From Watersipora subatra (lineage: Eukaryota > Bryozoa > Gymnolaemata > Cheilostomatida > Watersiporidae): a stretch of 64,000 nucleotides of DNA. The notes below the pieces were generated by a model, which saw only the letters and a program-made list of their open reading frames with translations, had not been told where the DNA came from and did no database searches. The stretch lies in the NCBI RefSeq assembly GCF_963576615.1, contig NC_088711.1, positions 744,001-808,000 of the forward strand, in the 5' to 3' direction. The number at the start of each line of letters is the position of its first letter. The stretch's first letter is position 1. Positions 42,001 through 53,700 of this stretch are shown here, piece by piece. Both the position numbers and the translations under genes were made by a program.

Positions 42001-44666
42001 GTTGCAGACACCCCATTTAGCCGTTAACTCATCTATAGTACAATTAGCCAGCGCCTTCTGAATGGTCGTCGAGAAGTTCAAATAGTCTTCTTCCGTCTCC
42101 AATTCAAAGATCTTATTTGGATAGGTGGTGTATGGAACGATATCTTTACATTCCTCGGGCGCAGGAGAACACTTTTCATCACTTCAGAACAAACAGAAAA
42201 ATCATATCGAAATGGTTGAGCTCATGCTTGTAACTTCACAGAAGTTAGTACAGAAAGCTATGAACAGTTACAGGTAATGCGTAAATGTGAAAACACACCC
42301 ATGTGAAAACCGCATTAAATAAACCTAGTCAAGTTCTGTCTATGGAGCAGAAGACAACAAACTCGTATAAGACCATAAAGGACTCAAAAATCCGGCATAT
42401 GGTTTCTACATATTACAGTGAACGCAGAACATTGAAAATACAACTGACATCGCATCGTTTATGAGTGTAAATATCTCAAGTAGCAAAATCACCTGCGCGC
42501 GTATCTATAAATTCACTGCAAACCTTCCAAATAATTCTTATACAAGAAGACGATGTCATCGTAGGATACTGAATACGATTTGTTTAAAAGTATAGTCATT
42601 GCGTACCACATCTCGTCTGCTCCAGTCCTGCAATCATAAGTCTTGTCACATACGCTCAGCCCGTGAATACATTTTCCGTCACCGCAAGGAAACTCATCTT
42701 CTCCACACATATTCATCATGTTGTCGATAGGCTCTGACAAACATCGCTCTTCCGGTAACTTCATGCACAGCATCACCAGCTGTTCTCGCCCTTCTCCGGA
42801 GCAATACTCGTACGTAGCATCTGCAAAATGAACAGGTGAAAATGACTAGCTAGAAATTTTTGAGACATCGAAATGTATTTTCGAAACAGTCATTACAAGA
42901 GGGCAAGATAGAAGCGTACTTAGACATGTATTTCTACAGAGCTGTAACTCGAATCCCATCAGACATCTTGGGAACATCATGTTGCAGACACCCCATTTAG
43001 CCGTCAACTCATTTATAGTACAATTAGCCAGCGCCTTCTGAATGGTCGTCGAGAAGTTCAAATAGTCTTCTTCCGTCTCCAATTCAAAGATCTTATTTGG
43101 ATAGGTGGTGTATGGAACGATATCTTTACATTCCTCAGGCGCAGGAGAACACTTTTCATCACTTCAAAACAAACAGAAAAATCATATCGAAATGGTTGAG
43201 CTCATGCTTGTAACTTCACAGAAGTTAGTACAGAAAGCTATGAACAGTTACAGGTAATGCGTAAATGTGAAAACACACCCATGTGAAAACTGCATTAAAT
43301 AAACCTAGTCAAGTTCTGTCCATGAAGCAGGAGACAATAAACTCGTATAAGACCATAATGTACTCAGAAATCCGGCTTTTGGTTTCTACATATTACAGTG
43401 AACGCAGAACATCGAAAATACAACTGACATCGCATCGTTTATGAGTGTAAATATCTCAAGTAGCAAAATCACCTGCGCGCGTATCTATAAATTCACTGCA
43501 AACCTTCCAAATAATTCTTATACAAGAAGACGATGTCATCGTAGGATACTGAATACGATTTGTTTAAAAGTATAGTCATTGCGTACCACATCTCGTCTGC
43601 TCCAGTCCTGCAATCATAAGTCTTGTCACATACGCTCAGCCCGTGAATACATTTTCCGTCACCGCAAGGAAACTCATCTTCTCCACACATATTCATCATG
43701 TTGTCGATAGGCTCTGACAAACATCGCTCTTCCGGTAGCTTCATGCAAATGTTTTCCAATTCTTGCGTTTGGTTCTTCAAACATCCTTTCTCGATTGCCT
43801 CTAAACATATCGAACAAAACTAGATAACAACAAAAATCATTCAATATAGCATTTTAAAACTTGTTAGCATTTTTATATTTTCTTTAAATCACTTTAAAGC
43901 TTTTACTAATTACTCTACAGATATAATAGTTTAGATTCTCAGACTTTTCGTCTTTCCGTTCCATCCATTTTTTACCTAAACAGGTCTGTCGACATATATG
44001 CTGTTCCGACCCCAGCAGACATCTGGGAAAGGTCAGCTTACAAAACAGGGAGCGGGCCACACATTCATCTATCTTACAACTTTCCAGTTGGTTCTTGACT
44101 TCCACCATGAAGTTTGATTTCTCATCAGAAGTGTTCAGGCTGTAGACGGTGTTTGACAATGTTGTATATGGTACAATGTCTCTGCATTCCACTGGTACAT
44201 CACTACTGCATGCTTCAGCACTGCAATACAAGATTGGTTCTCATTTCATCTTTTCATGTTTTACCAGTTTACCCATGATTAGTTTCTTGATTTGTTCTTT
44301 TTGCATCATAAACAATCTGTATGTAGTAGTAATGGAGATAAGAGGAAATACATATGTAGCTATTATATCAATTATAGGCCATGACATTAGTGACCCTGTC
44401 TCCAATGCATAATAGCATAGCTAATCAAGGTGCTGGGCCTGAATGTCAGTGAGCAAGCCTAGGTGTGGGCTATCTTACATTATCCAACAAGTACTCTTCC
44501 AATGCAATTTTAAATTTATCAATACATATTATCTCTGTGAGATAAACAGAAAGACCAACCGGACCAGGCCGCAGATATCTGATATGAGACCTGTCTGGGG
44601 CCACAATATGACATAAAAGTGGGCCTAGGTAACTGTAGAGTGAGCTAGTATGGTGCAGGTTTTAAG

Positions 44667-44756
<90 letters not shown>

Positions 44757-47700
44757 CCTGTCTTTGTCTGTCAATTTAGACTGCGGAGTAAGGTAGTATG
44801 GTACAGGTTTCAAGGCTATGTATATTTATACGTGTCCCTGTCAGTCAATTTGGCTAAAATTCGTCACTTACCAGCCAATTTCATCTGCTCCACTTTGGCA
44901 ATCATATCTCTTGTCACAGACGGATAACACATCAATACATTTTCCATCCCCACAGTTGAATTGTTGATAGTCACATTGTCCGCTTTCCATAATAATTGAC
45001 ATGACAAGTTCAAAGACTGTCTGCCAATCAACTAATTCTAAACGGAAAACAAGCTAAATGTAAATAAATAGCATAAGTCAGCAAGCAACTTGTGATCGCA
45101 AGTTGCCCCTGGCAACATTTAACTTGGATCAATAAGCGGCTGTCAGCCCAGCAGCAAAAGGGCAGTTTGCAGCACAAGGGTCATACAGCAGCAAACAGAT
45201 TTAAACAAATCTTGTGCCATACTATAACTTTTAACACGATCTGGTTTCCCAACAAGTTCAAATCTGAAAGCTGCTCTAACCTGTAACTGGGGAAACTTCT
45301 GTAGCATTCAATTGCGTGAGATAGCCAATCAGAGTTGAGGTGACATTTTCCAGCTCAGTAATAATTATTAGGCGGTCGATCGTCTGATTCTGACGGAAGA
45401 CGAGAAGTACTTGCAGCACCAGATCGTTCATAGATTCCCTATCGATCAGGTTTATTAAATCAGTTAATAAAACAATGGTAGTAAATGCGGTAGTAAATGT
45501 AAGAAATTGCTGTCTACCCGCTTTAACAGCTTTCATGCATCATGTCAGCGATATTCTAGCATGAACTTTTGTAGCAAAATGTGAAAGGGCAAATGCACCG
45601 GCTTACAACATATCTTAAGAGCACTGACCAGACATTCCGCAGTCGGCAGCCGATGTAGACAGGCCGCAACGATGACTGAGCAATCCTCATATTTATAACT
45701 TCACACAACTGGTCAGATGTCTCGCCGAACTGTCTGCTCGAACTGTTGGTGAGTGTTTCATCTTTTGTCATGGCTGTTGTTATGTTTAGTACAAGTACAA
45801 CTACAAGCAGAAGGTATCACTGCTAAGGTCATGTCTGATTTGTTGGCGTAACGGTGAGGTTCAGCCTAGCATAGGAACTTATTACGCGTTACATACAACC
45901 TTATATGGCAATCTTTACTATAATAAGAGCCGTGTTACATACAACCTTATATGGCAATCTTTACTATAATAAGAGCCGTGTTACATACAACCTTATATGG
46001 CAATCTTTACTATAATAAGAGCCGTGTTACATACAACCTTAATAGCCAGGCACATTACCAGCCGTGCCACTCAACCACCCTGCTACATCGCCGAATAATT
46101 GTACAGATATCTATTACACCCGATGATCTCTTACGGCACACCGGACGACCAGGGTACTAGTAATATATAAGCCAACATAGCGACATTTCACATAGCGGGG
46201 CTGCACATGGGTTAACATAGTCCAAGCTAACCGAAAATGGTAAAATAAAACATTGGGATACTTGAAAATTGGTGTTTGGCAACAACAAAAATAATGATTG
46301 ACTGACTAAAGAAGCAACTATAAGGTCTGTTTAAGCAATTCCAAGCACTAAATTCATGCAATCGTCTTTATCGTTATAAGGCGTAAGCTGGAAAACGTTG
46401 TGGTTCCATCTCATTGGTCAAATGTAGCTCCTTAATACGTCATTTTGACTTTCTGCAATTTATTGGGATCTCTTCATTTTGTTTACAAGTTTAACAAGCA
46501 AACACTGAAGGATCAGCTTTGCCAGATCATCAAATATAGGCCGCCATTTTGTCTTTAAAAACATCCAGTTGACAATAGTGATAGAGGCTCATAGCCTGCT
46601 GGTGATAGCAATGTTTACTTACCCAGGTCGTCCGGGAGGGTCGGCTCTGTAGTGAACATAGAAGTAGTTGATAGGTGCTCTGTGCTGGTGCTCGTCATTG
46701 TCTGATCGAGGGTAGAAGCAGAGGTACTGGTGGTGGGGAGCGGGGCAGATGTTGACAAAGAGAACCCAATTATTATCAACAGCGAATCAATATCCTCTTC
46801 TGCAACAACTATTAGGAAACATGCTACTAGTTAAGCTCCTTAGCAGTGATAGTAAAATTTCTATTTAATGCTTCTTATCCCAACTTTCTCTATCCCAACT
46901 CTCCCTATCCCAACTCTCCCTATCTCGACTCTCCCTATCCCAACTCTCCCTATCTCAACTCTCCCTATCCCAACTCTCCCTGTCCCAACTCTCCCTATCT
47001 CAACTCTCCCTATATCAACTCTCCCTATCTCAACTCCCTATCTCACCTCTCCCTATCTCAACTCTCCCTATCCCAACTCTCCCTGTCCCAACTCTCCCTA
47101 TCTCAACTCTCCCTATATCAACTCTCCCTATCTCAACTCTCCCTATCTCACCTCTCCCTATCTCAACTCTCCCTATATCAACTCTCCCTATCTCAACTCT
47201 CCCTATCCCAACTCTCCCTATCCCAACGCTCCCTATATTAACTCTCCCTATCTCAACTCTCCCTATCTCAGCTTTCCCTATCTCAACTCTCCCTTTCTTA
47301 ACTTTCCTTATCCCAACTCTCCCTACCTCAACTCTCCCTATCTCAACTCTCCCTATCCCAACTCTCCCTACCCCAACTCTCCCTGTCCGAATGCTCTGAC
47401 TGATTCTAATGATCCTCATAGCTATCCTAACAACCAGAGAACAACCTGCAGTAGTAAAGGCAATTGTTGCTTTACGAGGCCCACTCTGGGCCACACCAAC
47501 TAGCAGACCCAACAGGTCAAACCACTAATTAGGAAAAGAAAAACATGAAGCAGCCGTGGCTTAATGGTCTGGAGTGCCTGTCCTGCAAACAGGAAGTTGC
47601 AGTTCCATTTTCAAAAAGCCCATTGTTGGTGACAAGAATTAAATTTTAAAGCGCTTTCTGCGGTTCCCTTGTCACTGGCCTGAGACATATTCAGCCAACA

Positions 47701-50700
47701 CGCGCAGTCTCCACTTCCAGCAAGCAAAGCAGACTTCATACTCGATGTTTGAAGAGTTGCCCACCACACACAAGCAGTAGAATCCTATACAGGCATGAAC
47801 TGCCTATTACTTTCCAGAAAACAGAGTGAAGGATACAGAGCTATGCTATTTGTGATATTCAGCTTTGCATGTTTTTGGCCACAGTAATCTAGTGTCAATA
47901 TTTTTACTAAATTTTTCAAATCGGTTTCTACAATCGTGATTGCAAACAACCTCTTAAATTAAACAGCATCAGCACTTTTTTATATAAAGCAGCTTACTAG
48001 TGACTCTCTCCAGAAGCACTCCTTAAAAAAATGTTCGCTTGACACACTCAATGGTTGGTGCCAATGTGGCTTCCACCTGAACGAGTTGTATAACAGTGAT
48101 ATATCTTATCTGAATCAGTACTCACCATTGACAAAGACAGTGTCTGGTATTATGTCTGGCTGTTGGATTGGCAAGACCACTATAAGAACATCAAGCACCT
48201 GCTCCGCGTAATTATCTGCTACTGACATATTTGCTGCGGGACTTTCGTTGATGAAGGCAAATATTAGCACAAAATTGGCAATCAGGGATCCTGACCTAAA
48301 GACAAAGTGAAGTTAAGTTAACAGAGAGCTGATCAACACTGTGGAGAGATCACATGGGCTTGTTCACAATACTTACTCAAAGCTGGTCACGTGGCAGCCT
48401 TGATAGTCCGTTTCAAGGGAAGTGTTTTGGTAGGAGACAGCAACACTGGCGCAGAGATCTGAAGCCTCTGCCTCAAACTCGGGAGAAGACGAGTTGGCCA
48501 GTTCAGGTGAAAAGGTCTTGTTGAGGGCGAGTGAGGAGTTGTAGGCAGCTGTAAAAATGTTTGGTAACTTAAAACACATGGCAGACTACGGGCTACCTTC
48601 TATGCATGTATGTTGTAATCCCAAACTACAAGCACCTTTAGCCCTCTTAGCACCACTCTGTAGTATGGTTGACATGCAATACTACACAGCACCATGTACT
48701 CTACTGCAGGTCTCTTAATGACTTTTAAAGAGCAATGAAAAGCAAAATCTCCCTATTCTCTACTCCCTACGTACCGACGACTCGACCAGCTAAAGTTGTT
48801 GATGAGACAGCCAGCGTTTGTCCGGAGCTAGTAGTTGCCTCAATTGTGCTGTTTAACATTCCGGTTACTATTGTGGAACCTCCTGTAGCAGCAGTTGCGT
48901 TTGCAGAAACTGTTGATGTCACTGTTTCTGTAGACAAAGTCACAGCAACTGTTGTTGCACTTGCAGAAGAGATTGTTGTTGGAGAAGGTGCTGTTGTTGT
49001 AGATGAGGTTGTTGTTTCTGTAGGAGAAACTGTTGTTGCAGCAGGAGAGCCTGTTGTTGCAGCAGGAGAAACTGTTGCTGCTGTAGGAGAAACTGTTGCT
49101 GCTGTAGGAGAAACTGTTGCTGCTGTGGGAGGAACGGTTGTTGCAGCAGGAGAGCCTGTGGTTGCTACAGGAGAAACTGTTGTTGCAGCAGGAGAGCCTG
49201 TTGTTGCTACAGGAGAAACTTTTGCTGTTGTAGAAGAAGCGGTTGTTGCAACAGGAGAGCCTGTTGTTGCTACAGGAGAAACTGTTGCTGATGTAAGAGA
49301 AACTGTTGTTTCTGTAGGTGAAGCAGTGGTTGAAAATACTCCAAAGTTCTGGCCTAAAATAAAATTTACATCGTATAAAATGAATAATTTTATCTGTCAA
49401 AGAGTGACTACCATTTCCACTATAAATTCCTTATGAAAAGTATATTTGTTAGCCTGGAGTTTTATAGAAAGAAAAGAATAAAGAAAAGAGTAAATAAAAG
49501 AAACAAGGCAATAAGTTCCATCACTAGTAATTCATTGAGTGTATCCACAAACTTTGGGCCCAGTCTGTTTGTAGGTTGGCTATAAACACATGGAAGGAAA
49601 TAAATTTAATTGGGAGCATAACTCCTCGGTAGTTTGAGCAGTTGCGAGTCTGTCTCGGGTGTAACAAATAGCTGGAGGTTTGTATGAGTCATACGATGAA
49701 TTATTGTGGGCAGCCTCAGTAAACCTACCATCCAACTGCAGACTCGTAGGATCAACAGTGTATTCACCAAATGTATCAGCTGTGGCAGCAGAGAAAAGAG
49801 ATTCTCTGAGGGCAGCAGTTATTGCATTGTTTGAGATATCAGCTTGAGATCTCTCATAGACCAGAGAGAATTCCACTATTACGCTTCCTGCACTGCAAAT
49901 TATAAAATAGTGTGGTTTTTTGGGCTTCAATTCCATAATTTATGTCAGCCATCAACGAGGAAGGTTCTGAAAGAGTCAGCACACTTATTGAGTAAAATAA
50001 AGTAGATTTATCTAGCTTCTATGGCTGACCTCAAGGAGGCTGCAATACATGACGTACCAGAAAAAACATCTACATGATAAACATAAAACCATGGAAAGCA
50101 ATCTATTAGTCAAGTTTGTTTAGAACATAATGAAAGTTATCAGCCATGATGGAATAATCAAAGATTTAACAAATATAAAACTGTAATAATTTCCTTTCTT
50201 CTTTGGAAATGCACCAAAGTCCTGTGCGTGCTTGAATAGTTTAAAGTTGAACAAGGATTCTCAATTATTGAATATTTATATAAAGGTAAAAAGTATATAT
50301 TTACACGAGTTGCGTGACAGAACAGCTTGCATAAAGAGAAGACAATTCTGCAGTTTCTTCATTGAGTTTCTTCATCTGCATATATAAATTAAGGGTTTTA
50401 ACAAACAGGGTGGCACAAAAACAGACATGCATTCGCATTATAGCTAACCACATGCAGCAGAAAGAAGGACAGAGAGACAAACAGACAGACAGCCAATTCA
50501 AACAAGATCCATTTGCGAAGAGTATGTCATTTACCACTTCTATGATGACATGTATATTTCCTTTTACGGTCTGGGTAAGTTTAAACAGCCCGGAGAATCC
50601 AGAAAAGCAATGTACAAGTTTGCTGACACAAAGAAACCTATAGGTTTGCTATAAATCCTGTCTTGAGATGAAAAGAAAAAAGGACTCGAGTAAGGGGCCA

Positions 50701-53700
50701 GGTCGAAAATAGACGAAGACAATGATAAAGAAAAGCTAACCACACAGACCACCTACCGATCTACAGAACTGAGTTTCAAAATCAGAGAATTGAGGAGAAT
50801 TTTTATCAGCATACTCCGGAACATAGGCTATGTTTTCAAGCCTCATACTACCTGTGAAGGTTTCAGCTGTAACGATAAACCAAATAATGACAGGTGTATT
50901 TTTAGAACATTTTGCTAGTTGATAAAGTACAAATGCTGGAATGAATAAGAGAAGATATTACCTATGCTGTTACATGTACATGTATTAGGACTATATTATA
51001 AGAAGGTAATGACAAGACCAATACATCTAATTGTAACAACATACTTATCCCCCCCTTGCAATCCCCACTAGCCCTCTCTTGCTCTATAATGAAACTTCCA
51101 ATTCCGTTTTGAGTTTTGTCTGCCGGTTTTCTTTTACCCTCATTCCCTTCAACTTCTTTACCCTCCATCTTTTTACCCTTTTTTGCTACTCTCCTTCCTT
51201 TTGCTCCCCTCCCATGACATGTTAACGTAAAGTAAGTACACGTATTCATAAGCATTATGAAACACTCTAAAATGCTTTGGGATTCAAACTATAAAAATGT
51301 AAGCAAGTAAATACTCACTAAATACAGTGCGTCTGACTGTCCCAGCAACTGTAACAGAGAAAACAACTTCCCAACAATAATCTCTCGCCATGATGCTACG
51401 TTATGTTCAATTTTGGAACACTTTTAAAACAAATAATTAAAAATTATAATATCAAAGCGTTATTTTACTCCTGGCAGCTCTAGGGCGGTGTACATAAGAT
51501 TTGGCAGCCCTAGCAAAATGCTCTCACAACACCTGTGAGCATTGGCAAGACAGTCTATCAAAGATCAAAACACATATTATCAGCATAAGCTGAAAAAGAT
51601 ACCAGCTTGTAAAGGTGGGTAAAGCAATAAACGAACAGGTGAATAGCTTCATTTAAAGATGTTCAGCTATTATCTGGAAAATTAAACGAATATACCGATT
51701 ATATCAGTATTAAAATTTTCAAGTAGTCTTTTGTTTCAATGAATGATTTTATGTCCATCTTGTTGCAAGTATGTAAGAAGATCTATGAGTTGTATGGATG
51801 ACGGGGTGATAGGGTTGGGTGCACTTACCAAGTATAGATGCTGATACGATCGCTGTCAGTACGAGCAAGACACCAACTGCAAGCATTGTCCACACCATGC
51901 AACCATTCTCTCTTCTCTTCTTATTCAGCTTTACTAGCACATTTTCATACCACAAGCCACTGTAATATGAGAGTGCAAGTGTAGTTTAAACAAATATGCT
52001 ACTACAGAGTAAATCAACAGAGTTACACTACTACAGGGTGAATTAATAAACGTATATACTACAACATAGTAAACCAATAGAGTTGCACTACTACACAGTG
52101 AACTAATAGAGGTATACTACTACAGGGTGAACTAATAGAGGTATACTACTACAGAGTAAACTAATAGAGGTATACTACTACAGAGTAAACTAATAGAGGT
52201 ATCCTGCTACAGAGTGAACTAATAGAGGTATACTACTACAGAGTGAAATAATAGAGGTATACTACTACAGAGTAAACTAATAGAGGTATACTACTACAGA
52301 GTAAACTAATAGAGGTATCCTGCTACAGAGTGAACTAATAGAGGTATACTACTACAGAGTGAAATAATAGAGGTATACTACTACAGAGTAAACTAATAGA
52401 AGTATACTACTACAGAGTAAACTAATAGAGGTATACTACTACAGAGTGAACTAATAGAGGTATACTACTACAGAGTAAACTAATAGAGGTATACTATTAC
52501 AGAGTGAACTAATAGAGGTATACTACTACAGAGTAAACTAATAGAGGTATACTACTACTGCTGAGCGAATTAATAGAGGTATACAACAGAGTGAACTAAT
52601 ACAGGTATACCTCTATAGAATGAGTTAATGGAAGCATGCTACTACAGAGTGAACTAACAGAGGTATGCTGCTACTAAAGAGAACCAATAGAGATATGACA
52701 CATAAGTATGTCACAAGTTTGTTTGTTTTATTTTACATTAAATCTTAACATAGGGTAGCAAAATGATAGAAAAAGTAAGGTGTAATGTGGGCTCATATGT
52801 GCAGTAATATGGCTATTCGAGGCACAGAGCCCGAGTTAACAGATGAGATTGTTAATAAAGAAAACATGGATAGTCTAAGCAAAAGAAATCAGAACAAATC
52901 GATTCCAGAGAATCCAGCAAGTACTGCTTCAAAGCAGTACTTGCTGGATTCCAGAGAATCCAGCAAGTACTGCTTCAAAGCAGCCCTACAACCATCATGA
53001 CTATCAATTTTCCTTAACCAAATTGTCAAGGAATTCCATGCTGATGACACACGATAGACAACCCGTCTATGGCCACCAGTAGAGGAGGATGGAAGAGGTA
53101 ATGAAAATAAGGAATGACGAGTGTTGTAATGTGTTGACAAGTTAGTTTGAGATTTAAATTGTGTGAAGGCTAAAAGACATATTCTTAGTTGGTATAGTTG
53201 CTGTATAGGCAAAACCCGAGATGTTTTAAACAATACAATACAAGGGAGTTGATGGAAAATAAGAGTTTTCATATCTTATTCTAAGCAACTGCTTCTAGAT
53301 GACCAAAATTTTGTTTAGGTAGCTCATTGGAGCATTTTCCCATGCTTCCAAGCAATAAACTATTTTACTGCTAATTAGAGTATTATATAAAAGCAAAAGA
53401 GGCATTTCTGGTTAGATCAATGAGGCCTGGTAAATAAGTCCCAAGCTTTGTCACAGTTGTTTTCTAAATAGTTCTGTTTCTTGACCAGTTTAGTGTACTA
53501 TCTATTGTAACGCCTAAAAATTTTATGCTATTCGTCATTTATATGTTTTGTCCATTCATGGAAATGTTTTTTGTTAATCGAAACTTATTTTGTGGATTTT
53601 GAATAACTATGAAATCAGTTTTGTCAACATTCAATGTTAGTTTGTTTTGATCACACCAATTTTTTATCCCATCTAATTCTCTGTTAATTATAGCTATATC

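Larger units (their letters stand above)
1..43740 (-). repeat. 980-bp tandem array, about 44.6 copies
   Basis: Every unit is exactly 980 bp, with no insertion or deletion in any copy I compared. Unit layout on the plus strand: LDLa exon 214 bp, intron 99 bp, CRD exon 242 bp, intron 425 bp. Copies differ by few point changes, and the introns are about as conserved as the exons. Unit length is fixed, the coding content is 456 nt (a multiple of three), and both edges of the exon pair have the same phase, so gain or loss of whole units keeps the frame. The right end is inside exon 15; the left end is outside the window. Confidence 0.97.

Noticed and set aside
1-43740. The 980-bp array as non-coding satellite DNA or an rDNA-like array.
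   Set aside because: Intact exons, consistent splice sites and domain cysteines in every copy, plus phase-compatible unique exons upstream, argue for coding. No rRNA similarity is seen.
46846-47512. Long open frames on both strands (131-211 codons).
   Set aside because: They are created by the 15-bp minisatellite, whose period is a multiple of three, and lie within an intron.
47550-47645. Functional tRNA gene.
   Set aside because: The anticodon loop lacks the invariant T before the anticodon, and the T-arm is degraded; a SINE head is more likely.
48735-49436. A 233-codon plus-strand frame rich in Val, Ala, Gly and Glu.
   Set aside because: It is the antisense of the Ser/Thr/Pro mucin exon; the 21-bp repeat keeps both strands open. 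The minus-strand frame has splice sites and correct phases.
51319-51391. Short ATG-led frame ([17 protein letters not shown]) before a GTGAGT as an extra exon between the membrane and SEA 1 exons.
   Set aside because: The only acceptor nearby (CGTAG) gives a different frame and phase, and the membrane exon joins SEA 1 directly in phase.
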